64,000 nt of DNA from an uncultured Lactobacillus sp. (GCA_937916845.1 CALFSK010000069.1:62001-126000); one strand, 5' to 3'. Positions 8,265 to 17,726 are shown, counted from the first letter of the stretch. The notes: generated from the sequence alone by a model not told the origin. Numbers and translations: made by a program.

Positions 8265-8889
8265 GAGCTTGACCTGCCTTCACTTGGAAACGGCGACTAG
8301 CAACTTGTTTCACGAAGTCGTGATCGTGTGAAGCAATGATAAAGGTACAGCCCCGTTGTTGCAATTGATGTAAGTAGATAATTAATTTGGCGATACTTTC
8401 GGCATCTAAGGCGTTGGTCGGTTCGTCCAAAATAATGAGGGGACTTTGACCAAGGACCGCCTGCGCGATGCCTAATTTTTGACGCATTCCAAGTGAAAAT
8501 TTACGGACTTTCTTGTTATCGTTTATGGGTAGCTCAAATTGTGCTAATAAATCGTCAATTTGTTGATCAGTGACTTCAGGCAACAACCGTGCTAATAATT
8601 CCAAGTTCTTTTTGGCAGTAAAGTTGTCGATGACACTCGGATTTTCGATAAGAATACCGGCACGAATTGGAAACTTTCCGCCGACAGTTAGTTTCTGATC
8701 ATTAACTAAAACATCACCAGTGGTACGAATCAGACCAAGAATGGCTTTTAAAATCAATGTTTTACCAGAGCCGTTAATGCCTTCTAAAGTGACAATGTCA
8801 CCCGCATTAACGGTTAGCGATACGTTAGTCAGTAGGACCTGATTTTTAACGGATTTGCTTACATTTACCAATTTAATTAAACTCATCAT
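8254..8889 (-). CDS. ABC transporter ATP-binding protein
   Basis: 211 residues, a single nucleotide-binding domain. Walker A is GINGSGKT (about 38-45), the signature is FSLGMRQKLGIAQAV, Walker B is PLIILDEPTNALD and the switch His lies in IIASHDHDF. Two adjacent ATG codons (8889, 8886) follow GGGGG. It is the second-last gene of a five-gene minus-strand operon with three predicted membrane subunits. The short ATPase resembles bacteriocin self-protection (LanF/BcrA-like) exporters, which is an inference. Confidence 0.93.
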   Translation of the reverse strand: MMSLIKLVNVSKSVKNQVLLTNVSLTVNAGDIVTLEGINGSGKTLILKAILGLIRTTGDVLVNDQKLTVGGKFPIRAGILIENPSVIDNFTAKKNLELLARLLPEVTDQQIDDLLAQFELPINDNKKVRKFSLGMRQKLGIAQAVLGQSPLIILDEPTNALDAESIAKLIIYLHQLQQRGCTFIIASHDHDFVKQVASRRFQVKAGQAHEI

Positions 8890-8901
8890 TATTCCCCCGT
8901 A

Positions 8902-9630
8902 TTAATGATTTTCAAGGTAGCGATAACTGATTAGATAACCCCCGATTAATAGAACTAAACAGCCCAGTAACCACAAAACACTGGCTGGTTGAAAGGCTGG
9001 TAATCTGGAATAGATTGATAGACCAAGTGGGTTTTGTGGGTTAGGCCAATAGATGGTCAAGACTAATAAAATGACGGGGATGATCAGCCCGATGGCCGGA
9101 CTGATCAGATTACAGATTTGTTGCACCATAAGGAGTAGTAGCAAATCTAAGAATAGGATCATGGCCCAAAGTGCCCACGCGGTAGCCCCTTTGATGGAGC
9201 CCACGCTGAATGCGACTTTTGGCCACCAACTTTGTGCTAACCACAGACTAACGATGGTCAGTCCATCGATAGCGAGTGCAGTTAAGCTCAGTAGTTGAAG
9301 GTTGAGTCTGCCAAAACTTAACTTTGAAAATTGAAAGCCCCGCAGTTGAACCGCGTGTGCTTGCCATAATTGCTGAAAACTGTTATTGACAATGATCAGT
9401 GGAAAGGAAAAATAGCCTAACCAGAAGACTGGAAAAACAATCTCGCCGTGGGCAATCTCAAAGGCAGTTGGTGCCGCGAAAAATTGGGCGATCACGTGCG
9501 GATAGGCGCTATCGGAAACTTGATGGCCAACAGTCAATATTAGGATAATTAGGACGAACATAATGAGCCTAAAGCGTACTTTAATCAGTTGCCAGTAGTG
9601 ATATCCTTGGACTTGTCTTAATGCCCGCAT
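8902..9630 (-). CDS. ABC transporter membrane subunit (ABC-2 like)
   Basis: 242 residues with six predicted membrane helices. The first helix, FRLIMFVLIILILTVGHQV, is followed by a large loop and then paired helices to the C-terminus. GGAGGG lies nine bases before the ATG, overlapping the end of the preceding gene. It is one of three consecutive permease-like subunits. Sequence similarity is only recognisable by topology and context. Confidence 0.8.
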   Translation of the reverse strand: MRALRQVQGYHYWQLIKVRFRLIMFVLIILILTVGHQVSDSAYPHVIAQFFAAPTAFEIAHGEIVFPVFWLGYFSFPLIIVNNSFQQLWQAHAVQLRGFQFSKLSFGRLNLQLLSLTALAIDGLTIVSLWLAQSWWPKVAFSVGSIKGATAWALWAMILFLDLLLLLMVQQICNLISPAIGLIIPVILLVLTIYWPNPQNPLGLSIYSRLPAFQPASVLWLLGCLVLLIGGYLISYRYLENH

Positions 9631-9631
9631 C

Positions 9632-10318
9632 TTAAAATTCCCTCCGCTGCACTAGGTAGTAGGTCACTAATCCAATCAATAGAATCAGGCCGGCTAAGTT
9701 CATTAATTGGAGCAACCGTGTGAAGGGATCGGTCATTTGATCAAACGCGTATAGTAAAACATTTTTGGTACGATTTTCTTGCTCGAATAATAAAATATTG
9801 ACGAATAAAACGAACAGTACCGATATTAGTTTGCGATGGATTAAAAAGTAGAGTAGCAGGGTGATTGCACTAAGAATTACTTGAACGAATAAGATAAAAA
9901 CTGCTGCTAATCCGAGGTCAATTAAAATAGTTGGCCGAGTGGAAATTAATGGTGCCTTTCCAAACAGGATGCAACTAGTTGTTAAACTCCAGATTAACCA
10001 AATATTAATGATGACCAGCAAATTTTGAATTACAGTTTGCCAATATAAGGTGGAACGGTGTTGACTAAAAAAGCTGTCATTTAAATGATATTCAGTCATC
10101 ATTGAAGTCGCAATTATTGAGAGTGGCAGGTAGCGTTCGTACATCAAATAAGGGTCTACCGTATTCTGGTACAGAAAGGGCAAGCTATCACTGCCCCATA
10201 AAATTGCGGGAAAGGCGCTAATCCCACATAAAAAAGCGAAGGTACTGATGACTAAGAGCAATTTCCAGCGGGCACGCAGGCGATAAAACTCTTGGGCACC
10301 GATGTTATGCAACAACAC
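9632..10318 (-). CDS. ABC transporter membrane subunit (ABC-2 like)
   Basis: 228 residues with about six predicted helices and a cytoplasmic N-terminus (NIGAQEFYRLRARWK) typical of ABC-2 permeases. The start is a GTG at 10318 that overlaps the end of the preceding gene by 14 bases, with AGGGGGG about 11 bases upstream. Tight overlap with both neighbours places it in the five-gene operon. Confidence 0.78.
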   Translation of the reverse strand: MLLHNIGAQEFYRLRARWKLLLVISTFAFLCGISAFPAILWGSDSLPFLYQNTVDPYLMYERYLPLSIIATSMMTEYHLNDSFFSQHRSTLYWQTVIQNLLVIINIWLIWSLTTSCILFGKAPLISTRPTILIDLGLAAVFILFVQVILSAITLLLYFLIHRKLISVLFVLFVNILLFEQENRTKNVLLYAFDQMTDPFTRLLQLMNLAGLILLIGLVTYYLVQRREF

Positions 10319-11099
10319 GATAGCGTCGCCCCCCTAGTACTAACAGGCTGGTGACGATGAGCATTGCAAGGGTGACGCTGCCAGCGGACAAGGCGCTAGT
10401 ATCCAACTGGTTAGTCTCGGTTAAGAAATAGTAGGGTGCAAAGCCAATCCCGCTACTACTAATCCCTTGTAGTTGCAATAAGCCGAGTTGCAATAAAAAT
10501 CCCGTGGTCATTGCAACAAATCGGTTAGGTAAGAGTAACGACCATCCCAGTGTGAACCAGGCAAACAGGGTTCCCCAGAAACCAGCAAATAGAATGGCTA
10601 ATATGGCATGAATTAAGGGATGTTGATAATATAAACTGACTAATAAAGTATTACGATTAATAACCATAATGTTGCTATTGAGTAAGTGATCGGGATGAAT
10701 ATTAGGTAAAATCATGAAATAGGTGAATAGGTTGATGATGAGTGGTAAGGCTACAATCAGAAAGCCCATAATGCCGGCCCACAAAAAATAGCTAAGAAAG
10801 ACTTTTCGTTCACCAAGTTTGACTTGTAGTTGATTGAAGAAGCCGCTATCTAGGTCTTTACGAATCAAACTAGCTGTCGGTAGCGCTGCTAATAAAGGAA
10901 TGATCAAGTAGAAAGCGGTAGCTGCAAAGTGAAAGCTATCGATTCCCATCCACTTGGTATAGGGTGAGTCAAAAAAGGTGTTCTGGGCGAGTAAGCGGTG
11001 ATTTAATGATTGAATGATTTGAATCAGTGGTAGTACAAGTGCGATTCCCCCGAAAATCCATAATTGAAGCTTGTTGAATCGATGCCAAAGTAATTGCAT
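10305..11099 (-). CDS. ABC transporter membrane subunit, first gene of operon
   Basis: 264 residues. It starts MQLLWHRFNKLQLW, followed by six predicted helices. The frame is open further upstream to 11180, but GGAGGGGG lies just before the ATG at 11099 and the preceding codons show no signal or conserved segment. A SLIRKDLDSGFFNQL region before the second helix is typical of ABC-2 permeases. Upstream lie a cre-like site and two inverted repeats that may control the operon. Confidence 0.78.
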   Translation of the reverse strand: MQLLWHRFNKLQLWIFGGIALVLPLIQIIQSLNHRLLAQNTFFDSPYTKWMGIDSFHFAATAFYLIIPLLAALPTASLIRKDLDSGFFNQLQVKLGERKVFLSYFLWAGIMGFLIVALPLIINLFTYFMILPNIHPDHLLNSNIMVINRNTLLVSLYYQHPLIHAILAILFAGFWGTLFAWFTLGWSLLLPNRFVAMTTGFLLQLGLLQLQGISSSGIGFAPYYFLTETNQLDTSALSAGSVTLAMLIVTSLLVLGGRRYRVVA

Positions 11100-11179
11100 G
11101 TTTCCCCCTCCAAAGGTCAATATGTAGAGCAACACCTGATCCATGTGTTTCAACGACGTTATTCCATAAACGCGTCTCA

Positions 11180-11210
11180 CAAATGTAGGTAATTAAAGCG
11201 TTTACATTTG
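11180..11210 (-). promoter_or_regulatory. Inverted repeat with embedded cre-like site before the ABC operon
   Basis: CAAATGTA and TACATTTG form perfect 8-bp arms 15 bases apart. Inside, positions 11193-11206 (TTAAAGCGTTTACA) match the CcpA consensus TGNAANCGNWNNCA with one mismatch. It lies about 90 bases before the first operon gene. Confidence 0.4.
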
Positions 11211-11265
11211 AATTTAAAATCTAATAAACGATTTTATTTTTTTATAATTTAATTATCGATTAAAA

Positions 11266-11277
11266 TAGATATATCTA
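11266..11277. promoter_or_regulatory. Palindrome in AT-rich upstream region
   Basis: Perfect 12-bp palindrome TAGATATATCTA in a very AT-rich stretch upstream of the ABC operon. Its half-site resembles the putative PadR operator at 38089-38107. Confidence 0.3.
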
Positions 11278-11299
11278 AATAAAGGGTTATTTGTCATAG

Positions 11300-11339
11300 A
11301 AAAAAGGAACGACTAAGCAAATTTAATCGTTCCTTTTTT
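11300..11339. terminator. Bidirectional terminator between CPBP gene and ABC operon
   Basis: AAAAAAGGAACGA pairs with TCGTTCCTTTTTT across a 14-base loop, with T-runs on both strands. On the minus strand it closes the CPBP protease gene that ends at 11387. Confidence 0.85.
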
Positions 11340-11386
11340 GATCATAGATAATTTTGACATAACATAATATGGCTTATACCATGTTT

Positions 11387-12178
11387 CTATGACTGGGTAT
11401 CTCTTTTTACCCGTTCCGTTGGGATTTTAACGTTTCGGACTTGGCGTGCGGCCACTAAAATTGCGAGCAGTAGTAATGCGCCGTAAAAGACTGAAACGAC
11501 AATTGAAACGTTCCGGCTAAAGTCTAGGTTGGCGTTACTATTCGGGTGTTGCGTCAACTGAACGACCACTGACAGGTCGGTAGCGGCGTGCATTAGGATC
11601 GGTAGTCCCAAGTTGCGCGTCCTGATATAAACGCCCGCAAATAAGGTGCCGAGCGCCATGGCAAATAGAATCTGAGGTAATACATACGTTAATGATAAGT
11701 GGGTGCTGTTCATTAAGTGCAAGCCCCCGAAAAGAAAGCTAGAAATTAAGACGACGGCGAGATTCTTACCCGGTAATGAGCGGGCTAGTAACGGAATCAT
11801 GACGCCGCGAAAGACGTATTCTTCGGTTAAGCCGACTAAAATGATATAGCCTAAGTACATTAAAACTAAAGGTGTGAAGGGGACGGTGAATAACCTGGTC
11901 AGGTTGGCTGAAACGAGTAAACCGACCACTAGTAATGCCGGTACGGCCTGTTCTAGTTGTCCCCAACCGTTATGATGATTCCAAAATAATACCGGGACGT
12001 GTGCTAAGTAATGATTGAAAATCCAAACGCCGAATAGGACGATGGCATCCTGAACGATTCCGGAATACTGCTTCGGAATCAAGCCGAAGCTGAATAAGAC
12101 GGCCGTGGCAAAAAAGAGGGCGATGACCCATATGAAGCATAGTAGGGCTAATCCCCAGCCCCGTTTAAAGTTTTTCAT
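11387..12178 (-). CDS. CPBP-family intramembrane protease homologue (copy 1)
   Basis: 263 residues with about eight predicted helices. The CPBP/Abi motifs are complete: EEYVFRG (first glutamates and Arg), FGGLHL (His) and HAATDLS (second His). Members are intramembrane metalloproteases, and in lactobacilli they are often linked to bacteriocin immunity. It is a close paralogue of the next gene and starts with the same KRGWGLALLC segment, diverging at the C-terminus. GGAGGGG precedes the start by six bases. The adjacent exporter operon supports an immunity or membrane-stress role, but no bacteriocin gene is visible. Confidence 0.88.
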   Translation of the reverse strand: MKNFKRGWGLALLCFIWVIALFFATAVLFSFGLIPKQYSGIVQDAIVLFGVWIFNHYLAHVPVLFWNHHNGWGQLEQAVPALLVVGLLVSANLTRLFTVPFTPLVLMYLGYIILVGLTEEYVFRGVMIPLLARSLPGKNLAVVLISSFLFGGLHLMNSTHLSLTYVLPQILFAMALGTLFAGVYIRTRNLGLPILMHAATDLSVVVQLTQHPNSNANLDFSRNVSIVVSVFYGALLLLAILVAARQVRNVKIPTERVKRDTQS

Positions 12179-12407
12179 AGTTTCCCCTCCTAGTTAAGTC
12201 AAGCTTGTCACTATTTTAGCATGGAACTGAAGGTTGAAAACTAAGGATGGTGTTTTGACATTGGTATAACAACGTTGATTCTCCCAGAAATAGTTCAGAT
12301 GATTGCTTCTAACCACCCATGGGTTCACCTGCCGTAGCGATGCGTCCCCAAAAATTGTAAACGTGTGGGGTTTCTTCCATACCAACCAATCTAAGCTAGA
12401 AAGTCAC

Positions 12408-13187
12408 TTAGTTCGTTGCGGATTGTTCCGTTAGAATTTCGGCGGGCCAGACCTGTCGATCAGCCACAAAGAGTGTGATTATTAGGATGATACCGCACAG
12501 TGAGATAGCCACGATTGAGATGTAGAAACTGAAATACAGATTGGCGTTGCTAGGGTGTTGTATCAGTTGAACCACGAGGGATAGATCCGTCGCGGCGTGC
12601 ATTAGAATCGGTAAACCTAAATTGCGGGTTCGAATATAAACCCCTGCAAATAGGACCCCCAACGCCGTGGCAAAGAGAATTTGTGGTAGCACGTAAGACA
12701 GTGACAAGTACGTGCTGTTGATCAGGTGCAAGCCGCCAAAGAGAAAACTGGAAATGACGACAACGGCAAAATTCTTATTTGGTAATGATCGTGCTAGTAA
12801 CGGAATCATGACGCCGCGGAAGACGTATTCTTCCGTTAGGCCAATTAAGAAGACGTAGTCTAAATACATTAATACTAGTGGTGTAAAGGGCAAACTGAGA
12901 ACTTTTGGTAGATTGGCAACGACCAAGTGACCGACAAGGAGTAAAGCCGGCACGGCCTGTTCCAACTGACCCCAACCGTAATGCCGGTTCCAAAAGGAGA
13001 CCGGGACGTGGGCGATGTAGTGGTTAAAGAGCCAAACACCGAGTAAGACAACGACTTCTTGAACGATGCCGGCATAATGCTTAGGTATCCAGCCCAAAGC
13101 GAACAAAAGGGCTGAGGCAAAGAAAAGGACGATGACCCAGATGTAGCATAGTAGGGCTAATCCCCAGCCCCGTTTAAAATTTGTCAT
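12408..13187 (-). CDS. CPBP-family intramembrane protease homologue (copy 2)
   Basis: 259 residues. It is a tandem paralogue of the gene at 11387 with the same motif set: EEYVFRGVMIPLLARSLP, FGGLHLI and HAATDLSLV. The two differ mainly in the last 40 residues and in the linker after the second helix. Each has its own ribosome site (here AGGAG before ATG), and 229 bases separate them, so they may be transcribed separately. This arrangement is a recent duplication. The function inferred is the same as for copy 1. Confidence 0.88.
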   Translation of the reverse strand: MTNFKRGWGLALLCYIWVIVLFFASALLFALGWIPKHYAGIVQEVVVLLGVWLFNHYIAHVPVSFWNRHYGWGQLEQAVPALLLVGHLVVANLPKVLSLPFTPLVLMYLDYVFLIGLTEEYVFRGVMIPLLARSLPNKNFAVVVISSFLFGGLHLINSTYLSLSYVLPQILFATALGVLFAGVYIRTRNLGLPILMHAATDLSLVVQLIQHPSNANLYFSFYISIVAISLCGIILIITLFVADRQVWPAEILTEQSATN

Positions 13188-13272
13188 AATAAGTACTCCT
13201 CGTTAAGCTAGTCTAGTCCATTATTTTAGTGTGAAACTTTAAAATAACAGTCATATACTTCTAGTTACGCAA

Positions 13273-13302
13273 AAAGTCCCGGAATTATTTTCCGGGACTT
13301 TA
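13273..13302 (-). terminator. Terminator of the pot operon
   Basis: AAAGTCCCGGAA pairs with TTCCGGGACTTT around a short loop. On the minus strand it ends in a T-run, 16 bases past the potD stop. Confidence 0.88.
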
Positions 13303-13317
13303 AAGAAGCAAATTAAT

Positions 13318-14388
13318 TTAATGGTGCATCTTAAATTCAAGGTACCGGTCATTGTATAAGCCAACTTTGGCTGGCGAGAGGTCCTTGTAAATTTGTAAGT
13401 GCCGAATCGTTTGATTGTCAGGATAAAACTGGCGATCGTTACGAATGGCTTTCGGTAACAGCGCCTTAGCTTTCTTGTTTGGTGTGGCGTAACCGATGTA
13501 CTTGGCGTTTTGGGCCGCGTTTTTCGGTTCGCTCATGAAATTCAAGAAAGCGTAAATCGCTTTGAAATGTTTCGCCGTTTTTGGAATGACGAGGTTGTCG
13601 AACCAGAGATTACTGCCTTCAGACGGGACAACGTAGTGTAGGTGGGAGTTGCCTTCCAACATTTCACTAGCTTCACCGGACCAATCGACAGCGACGGCGG
13701 CTTCGTTTTGAATCATGTACATCTTGATTTCGTCAGCGACGACCGCTTTCACGTTGGGAGATAAGCGGTTGAGTTTGTTACGTGCAGCTAATAAGGTGGC
13801 GGGATCGGTCGTGTTCATCGACTGGTTCATGGACGCGAGCGCAAAGCCCATGACGTCTCTGGCACTATCAATTAGCATCACCTTATTTTTATACTGCTTT
13901 TCCCAGAGGTCGTTCCAGTGCTTGATGCTGCCGGGCTTAACGTACTTATCGTTGTAGATAATCCCTAAAGTTCCCCAGAAGTAGGGTACGGAATAGCGAT
14001 TGTCCCGGTCAAAATCAAGGTTCATGAAGCGTGGATCGTAGTTGTGCATGCCAGTCAGCTTACTTTTATCTAACGGTAACAGTAAGTTGGCTTTTTTCAT
14101 CTTTTCAATCATGTAATCGCTGGGCACGGTCAGGTCATAACTAGTCCCACCCTGTTTGATTTTTGTAAACATGGCTTCGTTACTGTCGAACGTTTCAACG
14201 TTGACGTGGTACCCAGTCTGCTTTTGAAACTTGGTCAGCAGGTTCGGGTCAATGTAATCGCCCCACGTGTACAGGTTCAAGACCTTTTTTCCGGTACTGC
14301 CAGAAGTGGTCTGGAGTTGATGGGCACCGAATGCGAGTAACCCACAGACGGCAAATAGGGCGAGCACGACGCTTAGTAATTTTTTCAT
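13318..14388 (-). CDS. potD: Spermidine/putrescine ABC transporter substrate-binding protein
   Basis: 356 residues. An N-terminal hydrophobic segment (LLSVVLALFAVCGLLAF) acts as a membrane anchor or signal; the single Cys is not in a good lipobox. The mature part begins with LNLYTWGDYIDPNLL, characteristic of PotD-type polyamine receptors, and contains VPYFWGTLGIIYND. It delivers polyamines to PotBC. It overlaps potC by four bases (ATGA) and is the last gene of the regulator-potABCD operon. Confidence 0.93.
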   Translation of the reverse strand: MKKLLSVVLALFAVCGLLAFGAHQLQTTSGSTGKKVLNLYTWGDYIDPNLLTKFQKQTGYHVNVETFDSNEAMFTKIKQGGTSYDLTVPSDYMIEKMKKANLLLPLDKSKLTGMHNYDPRFMNLDFDRDNRYSVPYFWGTLGIIYNDKYVKPGSIKHWNDLWEKQYKNKVMLIDSARDVMGFALASMNQSMNTTDPATLLAARNKLNRLSPNVKAVVADEIKMYMIQNEAAVAVDWSGEASEMLEGNSHLHYVVPSEGSNLWFDNLVIPKTAKHFKAIYAFLNFMSEPKNAAQNAKYIGYATPNKKAKALLPKAIRNDRQFYPDNQTIRHLQIYKDLSPAKVGLYNDRYLEFKMHH

Positions 14389-15200
14389 TTCCGCCGCCCC
14401 CTCGTTGCTGTACGCCGATGTTTACGACTGTATTGATTAATGAAGTAGTAGCCCACCACGAGAATCAGGGCCATTAAGAACATGAGGCCGGATAGCGCGT
14501 TGATCTCCAAGTTGATGCCTTGACGAGCTCGCGAGTAGATTTCAACGGATAGGGTGGTAAACCCGTTCCCCGTAACGAAGAAGGTGACCGCGAAGTCGTC
14601 TAATGAGTAGGTCAGTGCCATGAAGAAGCCGGAAAAGATGCCGGGCATGATGTATGGCACGATGACCTGACTCAAAAGTTGCCAGTTGTTGGCGCCAAGG
14701 TCGGCCGCCGCGTCGAGTAAACTACTGCTCATTTCTTGAATCTTAGGCAACACCATCAAAACGACGATGGGAATCGAAAACGCAATGTGGCTCAAGAGAA
14801 CTGAGCCAAAGCCTAACGGAATCTTTAACGCCGTGAAGAAAATCAGGAAGCTTGCCCCGATGATAACGTCTGGGGAAACCATCAGGATGTTATTCAGCGA
14901 CAAGAGGGTGTTTTTCGTAATGGGTTTAGTCGTGTTGTTGATGCCAAGCGCTCCCAACGTCCCAATCACCGTGGCTAAGATGGATGATAGCAGGGCGACG
15001 AGCAAGGTGTCGAGAAAAATGGCGATCAGCCGACTATCCGCGAACAAGTCTTGGTAGTGTGACCAAGTGAAGCCGTGAAAGTTATTCATCGTGTCGCCCT
15101 TACTGAAGGAGTACACGATTAGGAAAATAATTGGGGCGTACAACACGATGAAGACGAGCCATAAATACAGGTTACGCCACTTAAAGTTACGTAAGCTCAT
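14385..15200 (-). CDS. potC: Spermidine/putrescine ABC transporter permease
   Basis: 271 residues with six predicted helices and the binding-protein-dependent permease loop DAAADLGANNWQLLSQVIVP (EAA motif). It forms the membrane channel with PotB. The start codon overlaps the potB stop (ATGA), which indicates translational coupling. The C-terminus is strongly basic (SRKHRRTATRGRRK). Confidence 0.94.
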   Translation of the reverse strand: MSLRNFKWRNLYLWLVFIVLYAPIIFLIVYSFSKGDTMNNFHGFTWSHYQDLFADSRLIAIFLDTLLVALLSSILATVIGTLGALGINNTTKPITKNTLLSLNNILMVSPDVIIGASFLIFFTALKIPLGFGSVLLSHIAFSIPIVVLMVLPKIQEMSSSLLDAAADLGANNWQLLSQVIVPYIMPGIFSGFFMALTYSLDDFAVTFFVTGNGFTTLSVEIYSRARQGINLEINALSGLMFLMALILVVGYYFINQYSRKHRRTATRGRRK

Positions 15201-16030
15201 TTGGTCATCCCCTTTCGCGTGCGCCGTTTGCCACCGCTAGTCAGCATCATAATGATGACCATGGCGATGATCAAGACGACCCCGATCGTGGAACCCATGC
15301 CCCAGTTCATCGTTGTCAAGAAGTGTTCTTCAATCGCAGTCCCTAAGGTAATCACCTTGTTACCATCAATCAGGCGGGTCAACATGAAGAGGGAGAGTGA
15401 CGGGATGAAAACGGCTTGGATGCCGGCTTTGACCCCGGGCAAGGTGAGTGGAAAAATCACCCGACTGAAGGTTTGCCAGTTGGTTGCGCCTAAGTCACGA
15501 CTAGCGTTGACGTAGGACGGATTCAGTTCGCTGATCGAGTTGTAGATGGGTAAGACCATGAACGGAATCTGAATGTAGGCCGCGACAAAAATAAAACTAA
15601 AGTTCGTAAAGAGTAATTGTTGCGGGCCGATGCCAATGAAGCTGAGAAATTGATTGGCAATCCCGGCCTGACTGAAGATGCCAATGAAGGCGTAGGCTTT
15701 AAGTAATAAGTTAATCCAAGTCGGCATGATAATGAGGAGTAGCCACAGTTGGGGATACTTCGTTTCATTAAGGACGTACGCCGTTGGATAACTAATGAGT
15801 AACGTCGCCAGGGTAATCAAAAAGGCGTACCAGACGGAATTAAGCGTCATCATCAGGTAAGTGTTTGATGAAAAGTAGGTCTGGTAGTTCGCTAAGGTAA
15901 ATTGGCCGTCAATGTTAAAAAATGATTGATAAATCAGTAATAGGACGGGCGCAATGACGAATAGTAAAATCCACAGCATGTACGGGATGAAGTAAGCCGT
16001 GTTGCGGCTCAAGCGTTGTTTTCGTTGCAT
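15197..16030 (-). CDS. potB: Spermidine/putrescine ABC transporter permease
   Basis: 277 residues with six predicted helices and the EAA loop NASRDLGATNWQTFSRVIFP. It pairs with PotC in the inner channel. It lies 12 bases after potA and overlaps potC by four bases. The N-terminus is basic (MQRKQRLSRN) as expected for a cytoplasmic start. Confidence 0.94.
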   Translation of the reverse strand: MQRKQRLSRNTAYFIPYMLWILLFVIAPVLLLIYQSFFNIDGQFTLANYQTYFSSNTYLMMTLNSVWYAFLITLATLLISYPTAYVLNETKYPQLWLLLIIMPTWINLLLKAYAFIGIFSQAGIANQFLSFIGIGPQQLLFTNFSFIFVAAYIQIPFMVLPIYNSISELNPSYVNASRDLGATNWQTFSRVIFPLTLPGVKAGIQAVFIPSLSLFMLTRLIDGNKVITLGTAIEEHFLTTMNWGMGSTIGVVLIIAMVIIMMLTSGGKRRTRKGMTK

Positions 16031-16042
16031 AAGCTTCGCCCC

Positions 16043-17140
16043 CTAATCGTCTTCGTATTGTTCGAGTCGGGCATCAAAAGCAGCTTCGCTTTCGTTTAAC
16101 CGCATGACGTGGATGTCTTGCGGGTCGAAAGTCAGGCCAATGGGTTCACCTTCATCGGCTGGATTCGTCGAATGAACGAGCCACTCGTTGTGATCACTGT
16201 CGTAGGCGACGATTTCAAAGTAATTGCCCCGGAACAGTTGCGAATCCACGGTTACCACGAGTTTACCTTGATCGGCGGCGACGATATCCAAGTCTTCGGG
16301 TCGAAGGACCACTTCGACGGCTTCGTTAGGTCGCATCCCACCGTCGGCACACTCGAAGGCCTTGCCAACGAATTCGACTTCAAAGTCTTTTAACATTTTG
16401 CCGGGGATGATGTTACTTTCCCCGATAAAGTTAGCGACAAAGTGGTTGATGGGTTCGTCGTAAATGTCGACCGGACTGCCACCCTGTAAAATGGCGCCGT
16501 CGTTCATGACGAAAATCTCATCACTCATCGCGAGGGCTTCTTCTTGGTCATGGGTGACAAAGAGGAAGGTAATCCCTAACCGTTGTTGTAAATCGCGCAA
16601 TTCGTACTGCATGTCTTTACGTAATTTAGCGTCCAACGCTGAGAGGGGTTCGTCGAGGAGTAAAACTTTTGGCCGCATGACGAGCGCGCGGGCAATGGCG
16701 ACCCGTTGTTGTTGGCCACCAGAGATTTCACTGATTTCACGGTCGCCAAAGTCAGCTAATTGAACCATGGCTAAGGCGTCTTGAACCCGTTGGTCAATTT
16801 CGTCTTTGGAAACTTTATGCAATTTAAGGCCAAACGCCACGTTTTCGGCGACGTTCATGTGTGGGAAAAGGGCGTAATCTTGGAACACGGTGTTCACTTG
16901 CCGCTGGTTGGCAGGCAGGCCGTTGATAACCTGTCCGTCGAATTCAACTTCACCGGAAGTGACCGCGGTGAAACCCGCAATCGTCCGTAAAATGGTCGTT
17001 TTCCCACAACCGGATGGGCCGAGTAAGGTATAAAATTTACCGGCCTCGAGTTCTAAGTTGATGTCTTTAAGAATTTGATGATCTCCATAACTTTTACAAA
17101 CGTGATTTAACCGCACGATCGGCTGTGTATTAACCGCCAA
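16043..17140 (-). CDS. potA: Spermidine/putrescine ABC transporter ATPase
   Basis: 365 residues. An ATPase domain (Walker A GPSGCGKT, signature [15 protein letters not shown], Walker [12 protein letters not shown], switch His in FVTHDQEEA) is followed by a C-terminal TOBE-type regulatory domain from about residue 280 ([12 protein letters not shown]). It energises PotBCD import. It sits 20 bases after the regulator gene and 12 before potB. Confidence 0.96.
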   Translation of the reverse strand: MAVNTQPIVRLNHVCKSYGDHQILKDINLELEAGKFYTLLGPSGCGKTTILRTIAGFTAVTSGEVEFDGQVINGLPANQRQVNTVFQDYALFPHMNVAENVAFGLKLHKVSKDEIDQRVQDALAMVQLADFGDREISEISGGQQQRVAIARALVMRPKVLLLDEPLSALDAKLRKDMQYELRDLQQRLGITFLFVTHDQEEALAMSDEIFVMNDGAILQGGSPVDIYDEPINHFVANFIGESNIIPGKMLKDFEVEFVGKAFECADGGMRPNEAVEVVLRPEDLDIVAADQGKLVVTVDSQLFRGNYFEIVAYDSDHNEWLVHSTNPADEGEPIGLTFDPQDIHVMRLNESEAAFDARLEQYEDD

Positions 17141-17160
17141 TGGAAGGACCTCCTAATAAA

Positions 17161-17703
17161 TTATAAGTAGGACGCGGTCGTAACTAAGGTAAATGTGCAG
17201 GGCAACGGTCCCGCGTTACGAATTTGATGCGTCTTGGTTGCGTGAAAGTAAAGCGTATCACCCGCAGTTGCCACGTGTTCCTGACTACCGAGGCGTAAGT
17301 GTAAGGTGCCGGTTTGGACCATGATAAAGGTCTCCGCCGGCGAAGGCTCAAAGGATTTGAAGCAACCGTTGGGCGCTAAGGTGACCGTGACGGGTTCGAG
17401 TTCGTTCTCATTCGAAGCCGGGACGAGCCACTTTAACTGGTAACCGAGTGCTTCATCGTCGTAAATTCGGTGTTCGCTTGGGTGGTAGACGATTTTATGA
17501 TTGGGCGGTTCGGGCGCAAAAAAAGCGGCCGGAGTCATCCCAAGTACTTCAATGATGGCAAAAAAAGTTTCCATCGAGGGTGAGGATTGGTTATGTTCTA
17601 GTTGCGATATGTAACCCTTACTTAAATCAGTCCGTTCCCCCAGTTCTTCTTGTGTCAGTTGTTTTTGCATCCGTAAATTACGGATACGCTGACCGATGTC
17701 CAT
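17161..17703 (-). CDS. XRE-cupin transcriptional regulator of the pot operon
   Basis: About 180 residues. The N-terminal HTH (IRNLRMQKQLTQEELGERTD then SKGYISQLE) is followed by a small-molecule-binding cupin (about 105-180, ending AGDTLYFHATKTHQI). This architecture is the PuuR type, which senses polyamines or amino acids. AGGTG lies before the ATG at 17703; an in-frame GTG at 17712 is part of that ribosome site. It is the first gene of the pot operon, so it probably regulates polyamine uptake and itself through the dyad at 17727-17742. Confidence 0.88.
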   Translation of the reverse strand: MDIGQRIRNLRMQKQLTQEELGERTDLSKGYISQLEHNQSSPSMETFFAIIEVLGMTPAAFFAPEPPNHKIVYHPSEHRIYDDEALGYQLKWLVPASNENELEPVTVTLAPNGCFKSFEPSPAETFIMVQTGTLHLRLGSQEHVATAGDTLYFHATKTHQIRNAGPLPCTFTLVTTASYL

Positions 17704-17726
17704 GACATTCACCTCGAATCATAGTT

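Noticed and set aside
12179..12407. Hidden gene between the CPBP copies
   Set aside because: The only frames are short, lack ribosome sites and show no protein-like composition. A CCCCA/TGGGG stem lacks a T-run.
13318..14388. PotD as a lipoprotein
   Set aside because: The Cys in FAVCGLL lacks a Gly/Ala/Ser before it, so a lipobox is not supported.
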